The notes under the pieces: model-generated
Seen by the model: only the letters and a program-made list of their open reading frames with translations
What the model was told of the DNA's origin: nothing
Database searches by the model: none
Program-made: the position numbers and the translations under genes
DNA from: Lichina pygmaea
Lineage: Eukaryota > Ascomycota > Lichinomycetes > Lichinales > Lichinaceae
Direction: 5' to 3'
Length of the DNA stretch: 64,000 nucleotides
Assembly (NCBI GenBank): GCA_963422465.1
Contig: OY730171.1
Coordinates: forward strand, 2,604,001 to 2,668,000
Shown here: positions 19,689 through 32,000 of the stretch, one piece after another
Layout: the number at the start of each line of letters is the position of its first letter
Numbering within the stretch: position 1 is the first letter of the stretch

Positions 19689-22179
19689 ATGCTGTCAGTT
19701 GCACAGCAGCGGCCATGGACATGTCTCCAGTGCCTTTCACGTCGACAGCGTGGTCAGCGGCACCTGAGCAACACTGTTGCTGGAGTTGCGCGGGCGGCTC
19801 TCGGCCAGCTTCGTCTAGGTGGAAGTCCCGCCGCGCCAGACGCAGACCATGATGACCGAACCATCCGACAGGTTTTCGATTCGCGACCTGTCTGGCGGGA
19901 GTTCTCTCGAAAGGCTCGGGGGCGGCCGTTCGGCCAGTCCTCGGGTCTCTTTCGAAATCGGTACTTGACGAGCCCTGACGGATTCGAGACCTTTGCTGGA
20001 GCCACGCTCGTCAAGTGCAAGAGGCTGGTCGCGCGGATAATGGGCGTCTCAACGGTCGATGGCTACAAGACCATCGTGAAGGACCTGGACGTCTTGAGCG
20101 ATCATCTATGTCGAGTCATCGACCTCTGCGACTTTGTCCGAGCAAGCCATCCGGACGTCAGGTACCACAATGCTGCCACGTCCGCGTACACGACGATGTT
20201 CGAGTACATGAACCAGCTCAACACCACGACGGGCCTACATGATCAGCTCAGAGCAGCCATGGCCGATCCCGAGGTGGTCGCGTCGTGGACCGAAGAGGAA
20301 AAGATCACGGCCAAGATCCTGATGAGAGACTTCGCCAAGTCGGCGATCGATCTGCCCGCGGAGGCCAAGCAGAGATTCGTGGGTCTGTCCAACGAGATCC
20401 AGCGGATCGGTTCGGAGTTCGTCGACCGGACAGCACCAGCGCAACAGGCGATGATTCTGAAGGCCGATGAGGCTCAGGGGCTGGAGCCAGCCCTCGCCGA
20501 GAGCTTCCAAAGAGGCGGCAAGGTCTTCCTTCCCGTCGGAGGAACCGAGTCTACGATAGCTCTACGGACCATCGACAATGCCGACACAAGACGCCGGATC
20601 TACCTGGCGAGCAGGACCTCCAGGCCGGAGCAGGTCCATCGACTGGAGCGGCTCTTGAAGCGCAGAGCAGCGATTGCGAAGCTATCGGGGTTCTCGAGCT
20701 ATGCCCACATGACGCTGGCGGAGAAAATGGCTGGGTCTCCAGGTACTATGTCACCGTGAGCTGGGAGGGCTTGACATTCGCTCATTCATCACAGAATCCG
20801 TCAACCGCTTTCTGGATGCTCTGTCTCGCAGTAACCAGACCCGGGTCCGGGCGGAGACGCGCCTGTTCTCGCCCAGACTAGGGCTTGCCGCACGACAGAC
20901 AGCCGGGTCGGTCCTGAACGCGTGGGACAAGGAATACTACATGTCGCGATACAAGATGCAGAACATGCCGGCAACTGCCCGCTCCGAGACGCTCGAGCAG
21001 TTCTTCTCCCTGGGCACCGTCATGCAAGGGCTCTCTCGTCTGTTCAGTCGGCTCTACGGCGTCCGACTCGTGCCGCGCGAGACCTCTCCGGGCGAGACGT
21101 GGAACGACGACGTTCGTCGTCTGGACGTGGTGGACGAAGACGACGGTCACATCGCCGTGCTGTACTGCGATCTCTTTGAGCGTCCTGGTAAGAACCCGAA
21201 CCCGGCCCACTTTACGCTCCGCTGCTCGCGGCGCATATGGGACGATGAGCTTGCCGAAGTGGCATCCCAACCTCAAGGCCTTCCCGATGCGGAGGAGGAC
21301 GTCACCGACGGCATGGCCTCTGCTCGCAACGCGCGCGGCGAACTCTACCAGCTGCCCACCGTTGCGCTCATCTGCGACTTCTCCCGCTCCACCTCGAGCG
21401 GCAGCCGGCCCACCTTGCTGTCGTTCCGCGACGTGCAGACGCTCTTCCACGAGATGGGCCACGCCGTGCACTCTGTTCTCGGACGCACCTCGATGCAGAA
21501 CGTCTCGGGCACGCGCTGCGCCACCGACTTTGCCGAGCTGCCCAGCGTGCTCATGGAAGACTTTGCCGCGGACCGCGACGTGCTCTCGCTGTTCGCTCGC
21601 CACTGGCAGACCGACGCCGCTCTGCCGTACGAGCTCGTCGCCGAAAAGGTGCGGCTGGACCAGTGTTTCGAGGGCCTGGACATCGAATCCCAGCTCGTCC
21701 TCGCCGCCGTAGACCAGGCGTACCACTCGGCCCTGCCGCTGGAGCACGCGGCTTTCGACAGCACGGCCGTCTACCACGACGTCGTACGGCGCTACGCGTC
21801 CTCATCCTCCTCCTCCTCCTCCTCCTCCTCCTCCTCCTCCTTCTCCGAGCCGCGCGAAACCAGCTGGCAAGGCCAATTCGGGCACCTGTTCGGCTACGGT
21901 GCGACGTACTACTCGTACCTCTTCGACCGTGCCATCGCCGGGAAGGTGTGGGCCGATGTCTTCAAGCGCACCCAAGGCGGCTCCGTCAGCAGAGCCAGCG
22001 GCGCCAAGTTCCGCGACGAGGTCCTGCGCTGGGGAGGCAGTCGCGACGGCTGGACCTGCGTCGCCGCCGTGCTCGGCGACGACAGCCTGGCCGCCGGGGG
22101 CGAAGCCGCCATGGCGAAGGTCGGGCGCTGGGGCGTCGCCAGCCAGAAGACGACCGCGGACGGCCAGCTCGGTCCTTGA
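19689..22179 (+). CDS. OCT1: Mitochondrial intermediate peptidase (M3 metallopeptidase)
   Basis: Two exons, 19689-20742 and 20795-22179, 812 residues; the 52-bp intron runs GTACTA...CACAG and joins ...AGSP to ESVNRFLD. Removes an octapeptide from many matrix precursors after MPP cleavage. Seen: an N-terminal presequence rich in Arg, Gln and Ser, the zinc motif HEMGH (residues 569-573) in LFHEMGHAVHS, and the downstream ELPSVLMED block that supplies the Glu ligand. Oddity: a run of 14 Ser (21,799-21,840, TCC repeat) inside the C-terminal catalytic half, likely a surface loop. It diverges from the MIC26/27-like gene; both products act in mitochondria. Confidence 0.94.
21799..21840 (+). repeat. 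Coding serine run (TCC)n in OCT1
   Basis: Fourteen consecutive Ser codons, TCC except one TCA, in frame. Likely length-variable microsatellite. Confidence 0.95.
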
Positions 22180-22600
22180 ACGTCTCCGCCCGTCTTGGGT
22201 GTCATAGTCGGGCACTGTACCCGTATGTTTGGTTGCGCTTGGTACGTAACGTACGTAACGTACTGTACGAGTATTAAGGTGCTGGGCACACGAGATGCTA
22301 GGAATGATTTGTACTGTAGCACACCGAGAAACAGAGATGTGATGATGATGATGATGATACAGTAGGTGATACGTCGGAACATGGCCATCCACGGGCTCGT
22401 AGTACGTATGTACAGTACTGTATAGTACGGAGCTATAGTACCTCAAGCCACCGTAACGACAACTATTAAGCATGTAAAGGCCCCCCCCCACCACTGGCAG
22501 TAACCCATACAGTACCAAAGCCAATGCTCCCCTCGTCGAGGGAGGAAAAAACAAGAGAAATGATCTGTTCCGGTAATAAAGTACGGTATGAAGCATGCGC
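22180..22600. other. Convergent 3' region between OCT1 and the NDR kinase gene
   Basis: No gene. Contains an ACGTAACGTACGTAACGTACTGTACG palindromic-type cluster near 22,240-22,272 (longer than a single motif) and a (GAT)-type repeat at about 22,337-22,360. Expected to hold both poly-A sites. Confidence 0.6.
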
Positions 22601-25600
22601 TCAAGGCATCGAAGACGCGCCGCCCCTCACAAGGTCTCGGTAGTCTACCCACGCGCGGACGTCGTCGTTCTCGGATCCCGGTGGTCGGCGGTAGGTGTAT
22701 CCGAGGAAGGCGGTCCGCTTGCGCAGGTCCATGACGTGCTTGGCCACGCTGGGATCACGCAAGACGCGGTCTCGCGGACGCTTTCGCAGCCGGCTCGCTG
22801 CTTTGGCCCAGCCGCCCTTGGGGTCGCCGCTCCTGCACTTCACCCCGCAGTTGCCGGGCTGGAGTGCGTTGAGGCTCCACCGCGCGGCCGGGCCGTTGAT
22901 CGTCGAAGCGTGCCGGGCGTCGACGCCGGGCCTTTCGAGGTCCAGCTCGCTGCTGACGCTCGAACTGTCGTCGACGTCGCTGATCGATTCCTCTTCGTCA
23001 AAGTACCTCGTGTCCTCCCAGCTCTTGACCTTGGGCACGAAGGGCGGGCGCATGAGGTGAAGCTTCGACCACGGCATCCCTCTGAAGAACTCGTGTGCCT
23101 TGATCCTGTCGGCGTCGTCCGCGTACACGCACAGAGCCTTCGGCTGAGGACCCGAGCTCGCCTGCGCAGCCTTCGACGTGTTGACCCCCGAGCGGCCGCC
23201 GAATTGGAAGTCGTTCGACCTGTATTTTCGGGAAGAGAGACGGTACTCCTTTTCTTGCAAGAGCTTGTTCATGAGGTCCATAGCCTCATCGGAGACCAGG
23301 ATATCCGAAGGGAACTTGAGTGTGTTCGCGTGATGCTGATCATCGTTAGCTACGCCACCGATCGGAGCACGGGACAACTTACCAACACCCGTTTCTTCGT
23401 GTCGTGCCTGTTATCCATACAGAAGGGGGTGAAGCCGTACAGACACTGTCGGAGGAGAGGACTCAGCAAATGGCCCAAACGATCATCAAACTCCGTTGGT
23501 CCCCACCTCGTACAGGATGATGCCGAGACTCCACCAGTCGCATCTCCCATCGTAGTCGTCGCCTCGAATGACTTCCGGTGCCATGTACTGGCTGGTTCCG
23601 ACGACGCTCCTCGCAAACTTTCTCATCCCGGCCCGGTTTCGCCAGTCCAACAGATTTTCCTTCTGAGAATCTTCACGGAAGGTCCGTTGGGGCTGGTCCA
23701 TCTTCGCGAAACTGGTGGCCAACATGCTCGGCATCTTGGTAGCCGCTCCGTGGCTTCTGCCTTCTTCACTGTCGATGGAGTCGCCCTTGACGTTGACGCC
23801 CAGCTTCTTCATGAGCGAGCGTCTGTGCTCGTAGAAGTAGCCCTGGTCGTGCGCCCAATGACCATCAAACGCAAGGCCAAAGTCAGAGATCTTAAGATGG
23901 CCTGAAGCGCTGATGAGAAAGTTGTCGGGCTTCACATCTCGGTGGATCCACTTGAGAGCATGGGCCTCCTCGATGCACGAGATCATCTCGGCAATGTACC
24001 ACTTGGTTACGTCTTCGTCCAGGATATGCTCGCGGATCAACAGCCCGAGGAAGTCGCCGCCCAGCATGTACTCCATGACCAGGTAGAGATTCGTGTGGTC
24101 CTGGAAGCTGGCAACCAACTTCACGATCCGACGAGACCCCTCCGACGCCACCAGAAAGTCGCGCTCGGCTGTGAGATGGGCTTCCTGGCTGTTTCTGAGC
24201 ATATCCGACTTTCGAATGACTTTCATGGCGTACACTTGAACTCGAGCGTGTGCGGATCCTGCTGGACGGAACGTCCTCAGCCCAGTTCGGGCGGAATATG
24301 TTGGCCTGGCAGGAGATATGCCAGCGTCACTGGCGTTGCTTTCGGAGTAACGTCCAGGGGCCGCGGCCGACCCCAAAACGGCGTTCCTGACTGCCCTCGT
24401 TTCCTTCACCAGGCGCACAACCCCAAAGCTGCCTTTCCCAAGGACTCTCACCACCTCGTAGCCCCCGACAAAGACATCTTTCGGGCCCCCGCCTCTGAGG
24501 TCCTGGGTTTTCAGACTGCGCAGCCGACGAAGATGCTCGCTTTCCTGTCTCGCCCAATCTTTTCGGGCTCTGGCACGCATCTCTGACGTCAGGTTTCCCA
24601 CGGCAAGTCTCTTCTCGAGCGCTGCATGACGTAACGACCGAGGTGTGGCCTCGGCCGTAAAGATCCTGTTGAAGTGGGTCTCAAAGAAGACTTTGGCGCT
24701 AGCTGTCACCTCGACGGTGGTAATGGCTTGTAGTCAGGTCAGCGTTCGTACCTCCATAACCTGAACTCGTGGAGATTCATCGAATGCTTCAGGGAGGGAC
24801 CGGGGGATAGATCGGTGTAGACGGACTAGCTCCTTGTTGGCAGGGATATGACGAACTCGCTCGAGGAACCCCGAGGCACTCACAAGGTCTGGCGGTCGTT
24901 GGAGTCTCTAGAATGGGGCTGAGAGCCTTGGTAGGCAGGCGGTCTAGTACAGTCGACACGCTGGTCGTTTGCCCCACCGACTGCGTCGCCGATGTCACTT
25001 TGTAGCCACGTTGGCCGCCGGAGGTATCGGAGAACAACGAAGTCTGCCCTGTGGAGACGCCCATCGGAGACGATTTATTCCCGCTCGTGGTTAGACTAGA
25101 CGGATCAGTCGTCGGCAGAGCTGTAGCCTGTGGCAGCTGGCTTTCGCCCGTCTTAGAGGCCGCATAGACCGAGTGCACGCTGGGTCTCGACTTCACATTC
25201 CGATGCCGTATGACGGTGGGGCTGAAGAACGAGCTTGAGATCTTTCGAGATAGAGCATGGGGTAGCCTGGACGACGACTCGCTAGGACGGAGGTTTCTGG
25301 GAACATTTCCATCGTCCTCACGAGGCAACATCCCCTCGTCGAGCGGCCCAGTTCGGACAGAATGGAGCTTCAGTTGCGACGGCACGATATCCGCGAGCGA
25401 GATGAGTCGAGGCTGGCCATCTAGAAGATCCGTGGTAGACGGGGATGGCGATTGGCGAATGTTCGCGGATGCGGATTGCAAGTCACTCCCAGCAGCAGGA
25501 ACTGCATCCTCTCTCGCCACAGACTTGACGCTGGCGCCATCGGTCTGTGAAGGACAATTCTTCGCCGAACCTCTGCCTATCGATTCGTTCAACGAGTTAG

Positions 25601-25884
25601 AAAACTGGTGGCCGTATCAACAGCTTGAGAGGCCTGCGCCCACTTTTCCATAATCGTAGCCAGGACAGAATCTTGGAGCCAGCACGCTCGTCTCTTGTGC
25701 CCTTCTTCTGGGTTGGTCCAGACCCTTGACCGCTTGTCCCCTGAGCTGCTCCGTTTGCCGACGCGTCGTTCGATGCCTTGAGATAGTTGGCGGTGCCGGC
25801 GGAACTCTCGCAGAGGGTAGTTTTACCCGGGCTCTTCGACCGAAACGACCATCCCTTCTTCTTCTTCTTCGAGGTGGCAAACAT
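22601..25884 (-). CDS. NDR/LATS-family AGC protein kinase (Cbk1/Dbf2-related)
   Basis: Seven exons proposed: 25884-25827, 25776-25644, 25572-24978, 24907-24752, 24709-23507, 23445-23383, 23335-22601; 980 residues, all phases agree. The last three exons are firm; the first four, covering a Ser/Thr-rich extension, are tentative. The fourth intron (24751-24710, 42 bp) would end in GAG, which is unusual. Seen: Mob-binding region (AKVFFETHF...AALEKRL), kinase glycine loop GKGSFG (about 395), AMK lysine, HRDVKPDN (about 569), DFG, the long insert before APE that marks NDR kinases, and the C-terminal hydrophobic motif FLGYTY (about 947) with its phosphorylatable Thr. Family role: Mob- and Ste20-type-kinase-activated control of polarity or mitotic exit. 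Which paralogue (Cbk1/Cot1, Dbf2, or a third filamentous-fungal one) is unclear. Confidence 0.85.
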
Positions 25885-26856
25885 ATCCAGCGAGAGATAA
25901 TTAGAGCTGCCGGAATGGATGACCCGCGGGAGCAGAATAATCGACTACCAGTAGTCAAGTAGATGATAGACAATGGACTGCTTGTTGTAAAAGTAACGGA
26001 GAACTGCAACGCCCAGCTCTCTTAGCCATGCCCACCAAAAGATGTAGGCAGAGCTTGATGAACAAACATCCAGAACGGAAAGTGTGGAGCTTCCTGAACA
26101 GGCAGCATCCATCCAGCGCATGACGGTGATTGCCTCGGCCATTTCGAATGGATTCGCACGCTCTTGTACGGCAGTGTACAATTGCAGAAGAAGAAAGCAG
26201 TATCCATGTAGCTCGTTGTCACTAAATGGGGACTTCCAAATAGAAGGGCTGGTGGGAAGAGCAATGGCATCGTTTCCATGGTCGTAGATGGCCAAGGCTG
26301 CTGTTGTTAGTAATCAATCTAAGGCACTGTAGGTCCACGTTGCCGTGGTTCCGTTCAAAGCCTGTTGATGCGTAGCGCTAGACGTAAGCGTACTGTACGA
26401 GTATTGCTAGGGTTCGAGGTACTGTGCCCTAACATGTTATCAACCACTAAAACTCAGGGTCCTTTTCCCGTAGGAAGGCCTAAAATTGGCAGAGCGAACT
26501 ACCAAAATTACGGTGGCCCATCATGTGAGCAGGGCGCTTGATCGCGCCAGAGCCTTGTCATCTGCGGATTCATGCTCCTTTGCGGCGTCATCATCGCCGC
26601 CACGAGCCTGTCCGAGATTGATAGTACTGGAGCACAAAAGAACAGCCTCGAGGGGTAATCTACAGGTTTCATAGAGAGAGAAGGTACAAGCGACGCTGTC
26701 GACAGCAACTGATGGCACAATCGCAATCGAAAGATGCTTTTGTACCGCTAACGGTCAGAGGGGCGATTGAGGGTATGAGGGGAGTAGAGCCGTACGGAGC
26801 AAGCGCCACAACATCGAGTGATGCCAGCTGACTGAGCGTCTGGAGCCCAACGGAGC
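25885..26856. other. Intergenic: NDR kinase upstream region and FPR4 3' flank
   Basis: About 970 bp. Short open frames on both strands (up to 116 codons) have no recognisable family and no supporting splice or start context; I see nothing else. Confidence 0.5.
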
Positions 26857-28482
26857 TCAGTCGCCGATGCTTATCAGCTTGAGTTCGAAGGTCAGCGTGC
26901 TGTTCGGCGGGATTGCACCGTCTGCTCGCTTCCCGTAACCAAGTTGCGGGGGGATCGTGATTTTGCGCTCGCCCCCGACAGCCATGCCCCGGACTCCAAT
27001 ATTCCAGCCCTTGATCACCTGATTAGATCCCACCTTGAACCGAAATGGAGCACCGCTCCGGTTCGCTGGAGAGTGTCAGCGTAGCTCGCTTTTGACCCGA
27101 GAGGCAGACGACACCTACCGTCGAATTCACGATTGTCGGCCGCAAGCTTGCCGACGTACCGCAACGACACACGATCGCCAATCTTTGCCGCCGGGCCTTG
27201 ACCCATTTTGTAGTCGACGATCGTGACATCCTGGACCTTCCTAGGCTCTGGTGACTTCGCTTCGCCGTCTTTCTTCTCCGACTTCGTCACGGCCTTGCTC
27301 TTACCAGCCGAGCCAGTTGCCCCCGTCTCCAAATCCTTTGCGAATTGTACCTTCTTGTCTCCCTTGCCACCGGGGGCTCTGCTATCGCCGGACTGCCCGC
27401 CTTTCTTTGCCTCGGACTGGGCTGAGACGTCCACGGCACGGCCAGCATTGTCCTTGAGCTTCTTTCTCTGTTTCTTGCTAAGTTTCGGCTCGCCGTTTTG
27501 CGCCGCACCCGAGCCCTTGAGGGACTTCGCCATTTGCTCATCCAGGTTCGACGGCTCATCATGATCGTCTTCGGCTTCACGCTTCTTCTTCGACCCCTTG
27601 GTTGGCTCCACCTTCTTCGCCTTTGACGATTCAGACTGCTTGATGGGTGGTTGTGGCCCATCCTCCTCCTCGTCCGTGGGAAGCTCCGTTATTCTGGGAT
27701 CTGACATGTCGTCGAGCTCGTCGCTTTCCTCGTCAATAATGCCGTCCACATCGTACTCAGAGGGCGCGAGATCGCAGTCGGCTTCGTCTTCCGAGCAACA
27801 GTCGTTGAGCTTTGGCTGTGCGCTTCCACGGCCTGGAGCGACGTAATTCCCAGTCAGGTAGACGGTATGCGTGCCCGACACCTTGAAGAAGACGCGCTCG
27901 TCTTCTCCGACGGTAATATCTAACGGCTGCTGACAGTGCTGGAGCCGTGGAAGTGAACCGGATCAGCGTTGCAACCCCGTGCGAAATAGACAAGAACCAT
28001 ACCCGAGCTGGATCTAGGGTGCACAAGACAAACTCCTCCATGTCCAGAGAGTCATCTTCCTCGTCATCGTCGGAATCGACATCGGTAGCTCTCGCCTTGC
28101 CTCTCGCTTTGGCAGAGGGCTTGCCATTGACTCCATTGGGGACATTGAGACCATCGTCCATGTCGATATCCTCTGCCTCGAGAGCCTTTCTTAGCTCCGC
28201 CGCGGCCTGCTCTTTTCTGGCTTTGAGTGATTTGGACGGATCGCTAGGTCCGGCGTTATCTTCTCCGTCGTCGTCTTCGTCTTCGCTGTCATCTTCCATG
28301 TCCCCAGCTCCACGGAGCAGAGCTCTGATCTGACTCGCGTCGTCCGAGTCAAGATCCGAGTCAAGATCCGAGTCATCCGACTCTGGGGGTCCACGAATGA
28401 TCTTCAGCGTTGCCCTTGGTGGCGCTGCATCGTCGCCCGATTCATCTTGATCGATGTGAGCGTTTGGATCGATTGCGGCCAT
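26857..28482 (-). CDS. FPR4: Nucleolar FKBP-type prolyl isomerase (Fpr3/Fpr4, FKBP39)
   Basis: Three exons, 28482-28003, 27938-27119 and 27065-26857, 502 residues. Introns are 64 bp (GTATGG...CTCCAG) and 53 bp (GTAGGT...CTCCAG, GCTGACA branch). For intron 1 a second acceptor three codons further (CTGTCAG) is also in phase; I chose the one giving HCQQPLDI. Seen: an N-terminal nucleoplasmin-like domain, long Asp/Glu and Ser runs broken by Lys-rich blocks, and a complete FKBP domain (about 395-502; FDANRSGAPFRF, GVRGMAVGG, IPPQLGYG). Known role: histone-binding chaperone that isomerises histone H3 prolines and regulates rDNA and gene silencing. Diverges from REV1, 600 bp apart. Confidence 0.93.
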
Positions 28483-29082
28483 CGTGATGCGGAACTATTG
28501 TAGTCTTAGCTTAAGACGTTCGAACAAAGCAAGGCAGATCGGTATAGCCAGTGGAGTTGGCACTGGTCACGACGACGGTGTCGAGGGAGCTTCGAGTTCC
28601 TGGAAACACTGCCAACCTACCGCAGCTGGAAAGTCCGATAGAGCCGGAGTGAGCACATCACCAGGCTGTACATCCAGTCCGTAGACTGCGACAGGTAGCA
28701 TGCTCGCCATTGCGAATGGCGCACCCTGTCCGGGTTTGCGTCTGTCGAAGGTAGAGACCAGAATGAGTTCGTGTCTACACGATTTAGGCTGTTGCGTTTT
28801 GGTTGATGGTGATGGTGGTGATGATGGTAAAAGATTGCAGCGGTGAGGAAGCGGTGTGTTTACGAGGTAAATATCTGGGCGGCAAACTTTTTGTGCCGTG
28901 ACTTCCTTCGATTTTCGAATTTTGTGTATCGGATGTGCGCTTAGTAATCAATGCTCTGTTACGGTACCGTTCAGATTATCACGTGGTACGGACTGCGACT
29001 ACAGCACGTCCTTTACCATAACGCACCGTTCCTCTGGCCAACACATCTTCAGCTTGTGGAGTCGCACCCTGGCCTAGTTGCG
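28483..29082. promoter_or_regulatory. Divergent intergenic region between FPR4 and REV1
   Basis: Six hundred bp between two start codons pointing apart, so both promoters are here. Visible items: a (GAT/GGT)-rich patch at about 28,803-28,830 and a GTAC patch at about 28,960-28,990. No known operator recognised. Confidence 0.5.
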
Positions 29083-32000
29083 ATGGCTTCCCGCCTACGT
29101 GCTTCGGACTCTAATTCATCAGCTATTCGTAAGAGAATAGAAAAGCGTAAGCTGAGACGATGTCCTTACTCTCCGTTTGTCCAGTCCGAGCCTAGACTAA
29201 CCTCGTCGACGTAGATACCTTTGAGAATGAGGGAGGGGAGGAATATAAAGCGTCGGACTTCGGGGGTTTTGGCGACTATTTCCGCCGGAAGAAGATCAAG
29301 CTGCAGAATCTTGATGCTGAGCTGCGGTCAACTACCCAGGACAAGCCGCGCATTTTCGCCGGGATCGTGGCATTTGTCAATGGCTACACGCAGCCGTCCT
29401 TGAACGATCTTCACAAGCTCATCGTAACTCACGGCGGCGGATTTCTACAGTATCTGGATGGAAAGACTGCAGCCACTCACATTATTGCTAGCAGCTTGAC
29501 CCCGAAGAAGAGGGTAGAGTTCAGAAGGTATCGTATCGTCAAGCCGGCGTGGGTGGTGGATAGTGTCAATGCCGGTAGGCTTCTGCCATGGGACAATTAT
29601 CGTGTGGTGGATGAGGGAAGCGATCAGAAGGTGCTGGGGTTCAGTGATGGAAGGGTCGTGAGCCAAGTCAACAATCACCGAGCGGGCTACAAGGACCAAA
29701 CAGATGAAAGCTGGTACACCAAGCAAATCATCAGGAGCGGCCATATCGCAGATGAAGGATTCACTCAGACTGGAGCAGAGACGCATGAGGCTCAGGGAGA
29801 CAGTGGCTTCGAAATCGAATGGTCAGCCGAGCTAGATGAACCTCGGAGACGTGGGGCAGCGAGGCATGATCAAAGCCTGCCTGACTACGATGAGGCGTCG
29901 AGTGGGACAGAGCTTGTTGCGGTAGCCAGCGAACACAAGCCTCCAGAAAATAAAGCCGCATATAAAGTAATACCGCAAAGGCGCCCAGCTGCCGAGTCCG
30001 ATGCAGACCGAACTCTGGAGACTCCGCACGCTGGCTTTCTGAGCGGTACATCCCCTCCTGAAGTTGATGGATTCGAACTTGAAACCCGACAGGCAGACAT
30101 GCACCCCCCCTTCAAAGAGCCAAGTCCGAGGCGAACAGACTCAACCCATTCCGCGATCGCATCGGAGAAGGTTCCAAAAACGGCGGAGGAACACAATACT
30201 GTCCTTCTTGCGGATCCCTATTTTCGAAAAGCGAGCGCCGTTAATCCAAACTTCATAAAGCAATACTATGCAGAATCGCGGCTACACCATCTCTCCACAT
30301 GGAAGGCCAACCTCAAAGCTCAGCTTCATCGCATGGCGGCCGAGCAGTCTCCTTCTCAACAGGCCGCGTACAAGAGATGCCCCGGAACGAGACGTTACAT
30401 CCTTCATTTGGACTTTGACAGCTTTTTTGCTTCGGTATCACTGAAGAGCGCCCCCCATTTCAAGGACAAGCCTGTTGTGGTCGCGCATGGCACAGGCGCT
30501 GGCTCTGAGATAGCGAGTTGCAATTATCCGGCGCGTGAGTACGGAGTCAAGAATGGAATGTGGATGAAGAAAGCCTTGAAGCTCTGCCCGGACCTGAAAG
30601 TTTTGCCTTATGATTTTGAGGCCTACGAACAAGCCAGCAAGGATTTCTACCGCGCAATCATCGACGCCGGAGGCGTTGTGCAGAGTGTCAGTGTGGATGA
30701 GGCCTTGTTAGACATCACCGCCTTCTGCGTCTCTGCCGGAGGGAGCGATGGCCAGGGAGTTCAAGAAAGCAGCAGATGGAGGGAGCAGGAGAAGGCGGAA
30801 GAAATTTCAGCATCTCTCAGAAGAACGATCCACGAGAAAACGGGGTGCACCGTGTCTGTTGGCATAGGAGGCAACATACTACTGGCAAAGCTCGCGCTTC
30901 GCAAGGCAAAGCCAGCTGGACAGTACTTGCTGGATCCCGAGAACGTGCTCGACTTTATCGCAGAGTTGAATGTTCAAAGTCTCCCTGGCGTTTCATACAA
31001 TATCGGCAGCAAGCTGGAGGAGCAGGGAATCAAGCTCGTGAAAGACGTTCGGGCTTTGTCCAAGGAGAAGCTTATGGGCCTACTGGGTCCCAAAACTGGC
31101 GAGAAGCTCCATCAGTACTCACGCGGTATCGACGGTGCAGAGGTCGGTGCCCAGGTCGAGAGGAAATCTGTATCGGCCGAGGTCAACTGGGGGATTCGAT
31201 TTGAAACGCAAGCCCAGGCAGATACATTCATGAACAGTCTCTGTCAGGAGCTACACGAGCGACTAAAGGAGGTCAAAGTCAAGGGAAAGCAGCTGACCTT
31301 GAAGGTGATGAAACGAGCAGCCGATGCTCCGCTGGATCCTCAAAAACATCTTGGTCATGGAAAATGCGACGTCTTCAGCAAGAGCGTCATGCTTGGGGTG
31401 GCCACCAACTTGCAGGAAGTTCTGGCAAAGGAAGCATTGTCGATGCTGAAGTCGTTTGGCTTCTCACCTGGTGAGTTGAGGGGCATTGGGCTGCAGACTA
31501 CCAAGCTTGAGCCCTTGAAGGCGACAAAAGAAGAGGATATCGAGAGCAGCCAACGGAAATTGATGTTCAAGGTAGCAAGGTCTGGCAACGGCCATGAGAC
31601 CATTGCGGGTGGTGTCGAAGAACGCCAGGATACTTCGCAGACAGTGGCCGTAACGGCAAGGGCCCCTCCTTCCGCACACGAGCCCCTTGAAAGACCCTCA
31701 CATATCCTTGCGACTCAATTTGCGCTTCCGACCCAGGTGGACCCGGCTGTGCTGGCAGAATTGCCCGCAGATGTAAGAGAGAAGCTGCTACGTGCGGGAC
31801 AAGATGGATCGTCGGAGTCCAGGTCGACGGCAAGGACCGAGTCACGCAGGCAGTCCGCGACGAACTGGCCCAGCGCTGTGCCAACTCCATCCCAGCTCGA
31901 TCCCGAAATTCTCGCGGCTCTTCCTCCAGAACTCAGAGATGAGGTCCTGGAAGTCCATCAAAAGGCGCCGGCGGGAAGACATAATCAAGGCCTGCTACCT

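Noticed and set aside
25597-26009. Separate small genes upstream of the NDR kinase
   Set aside because: The overlapping frames join to the kinase by two phase-keeping introns, so they are read as its N-terminal exons.
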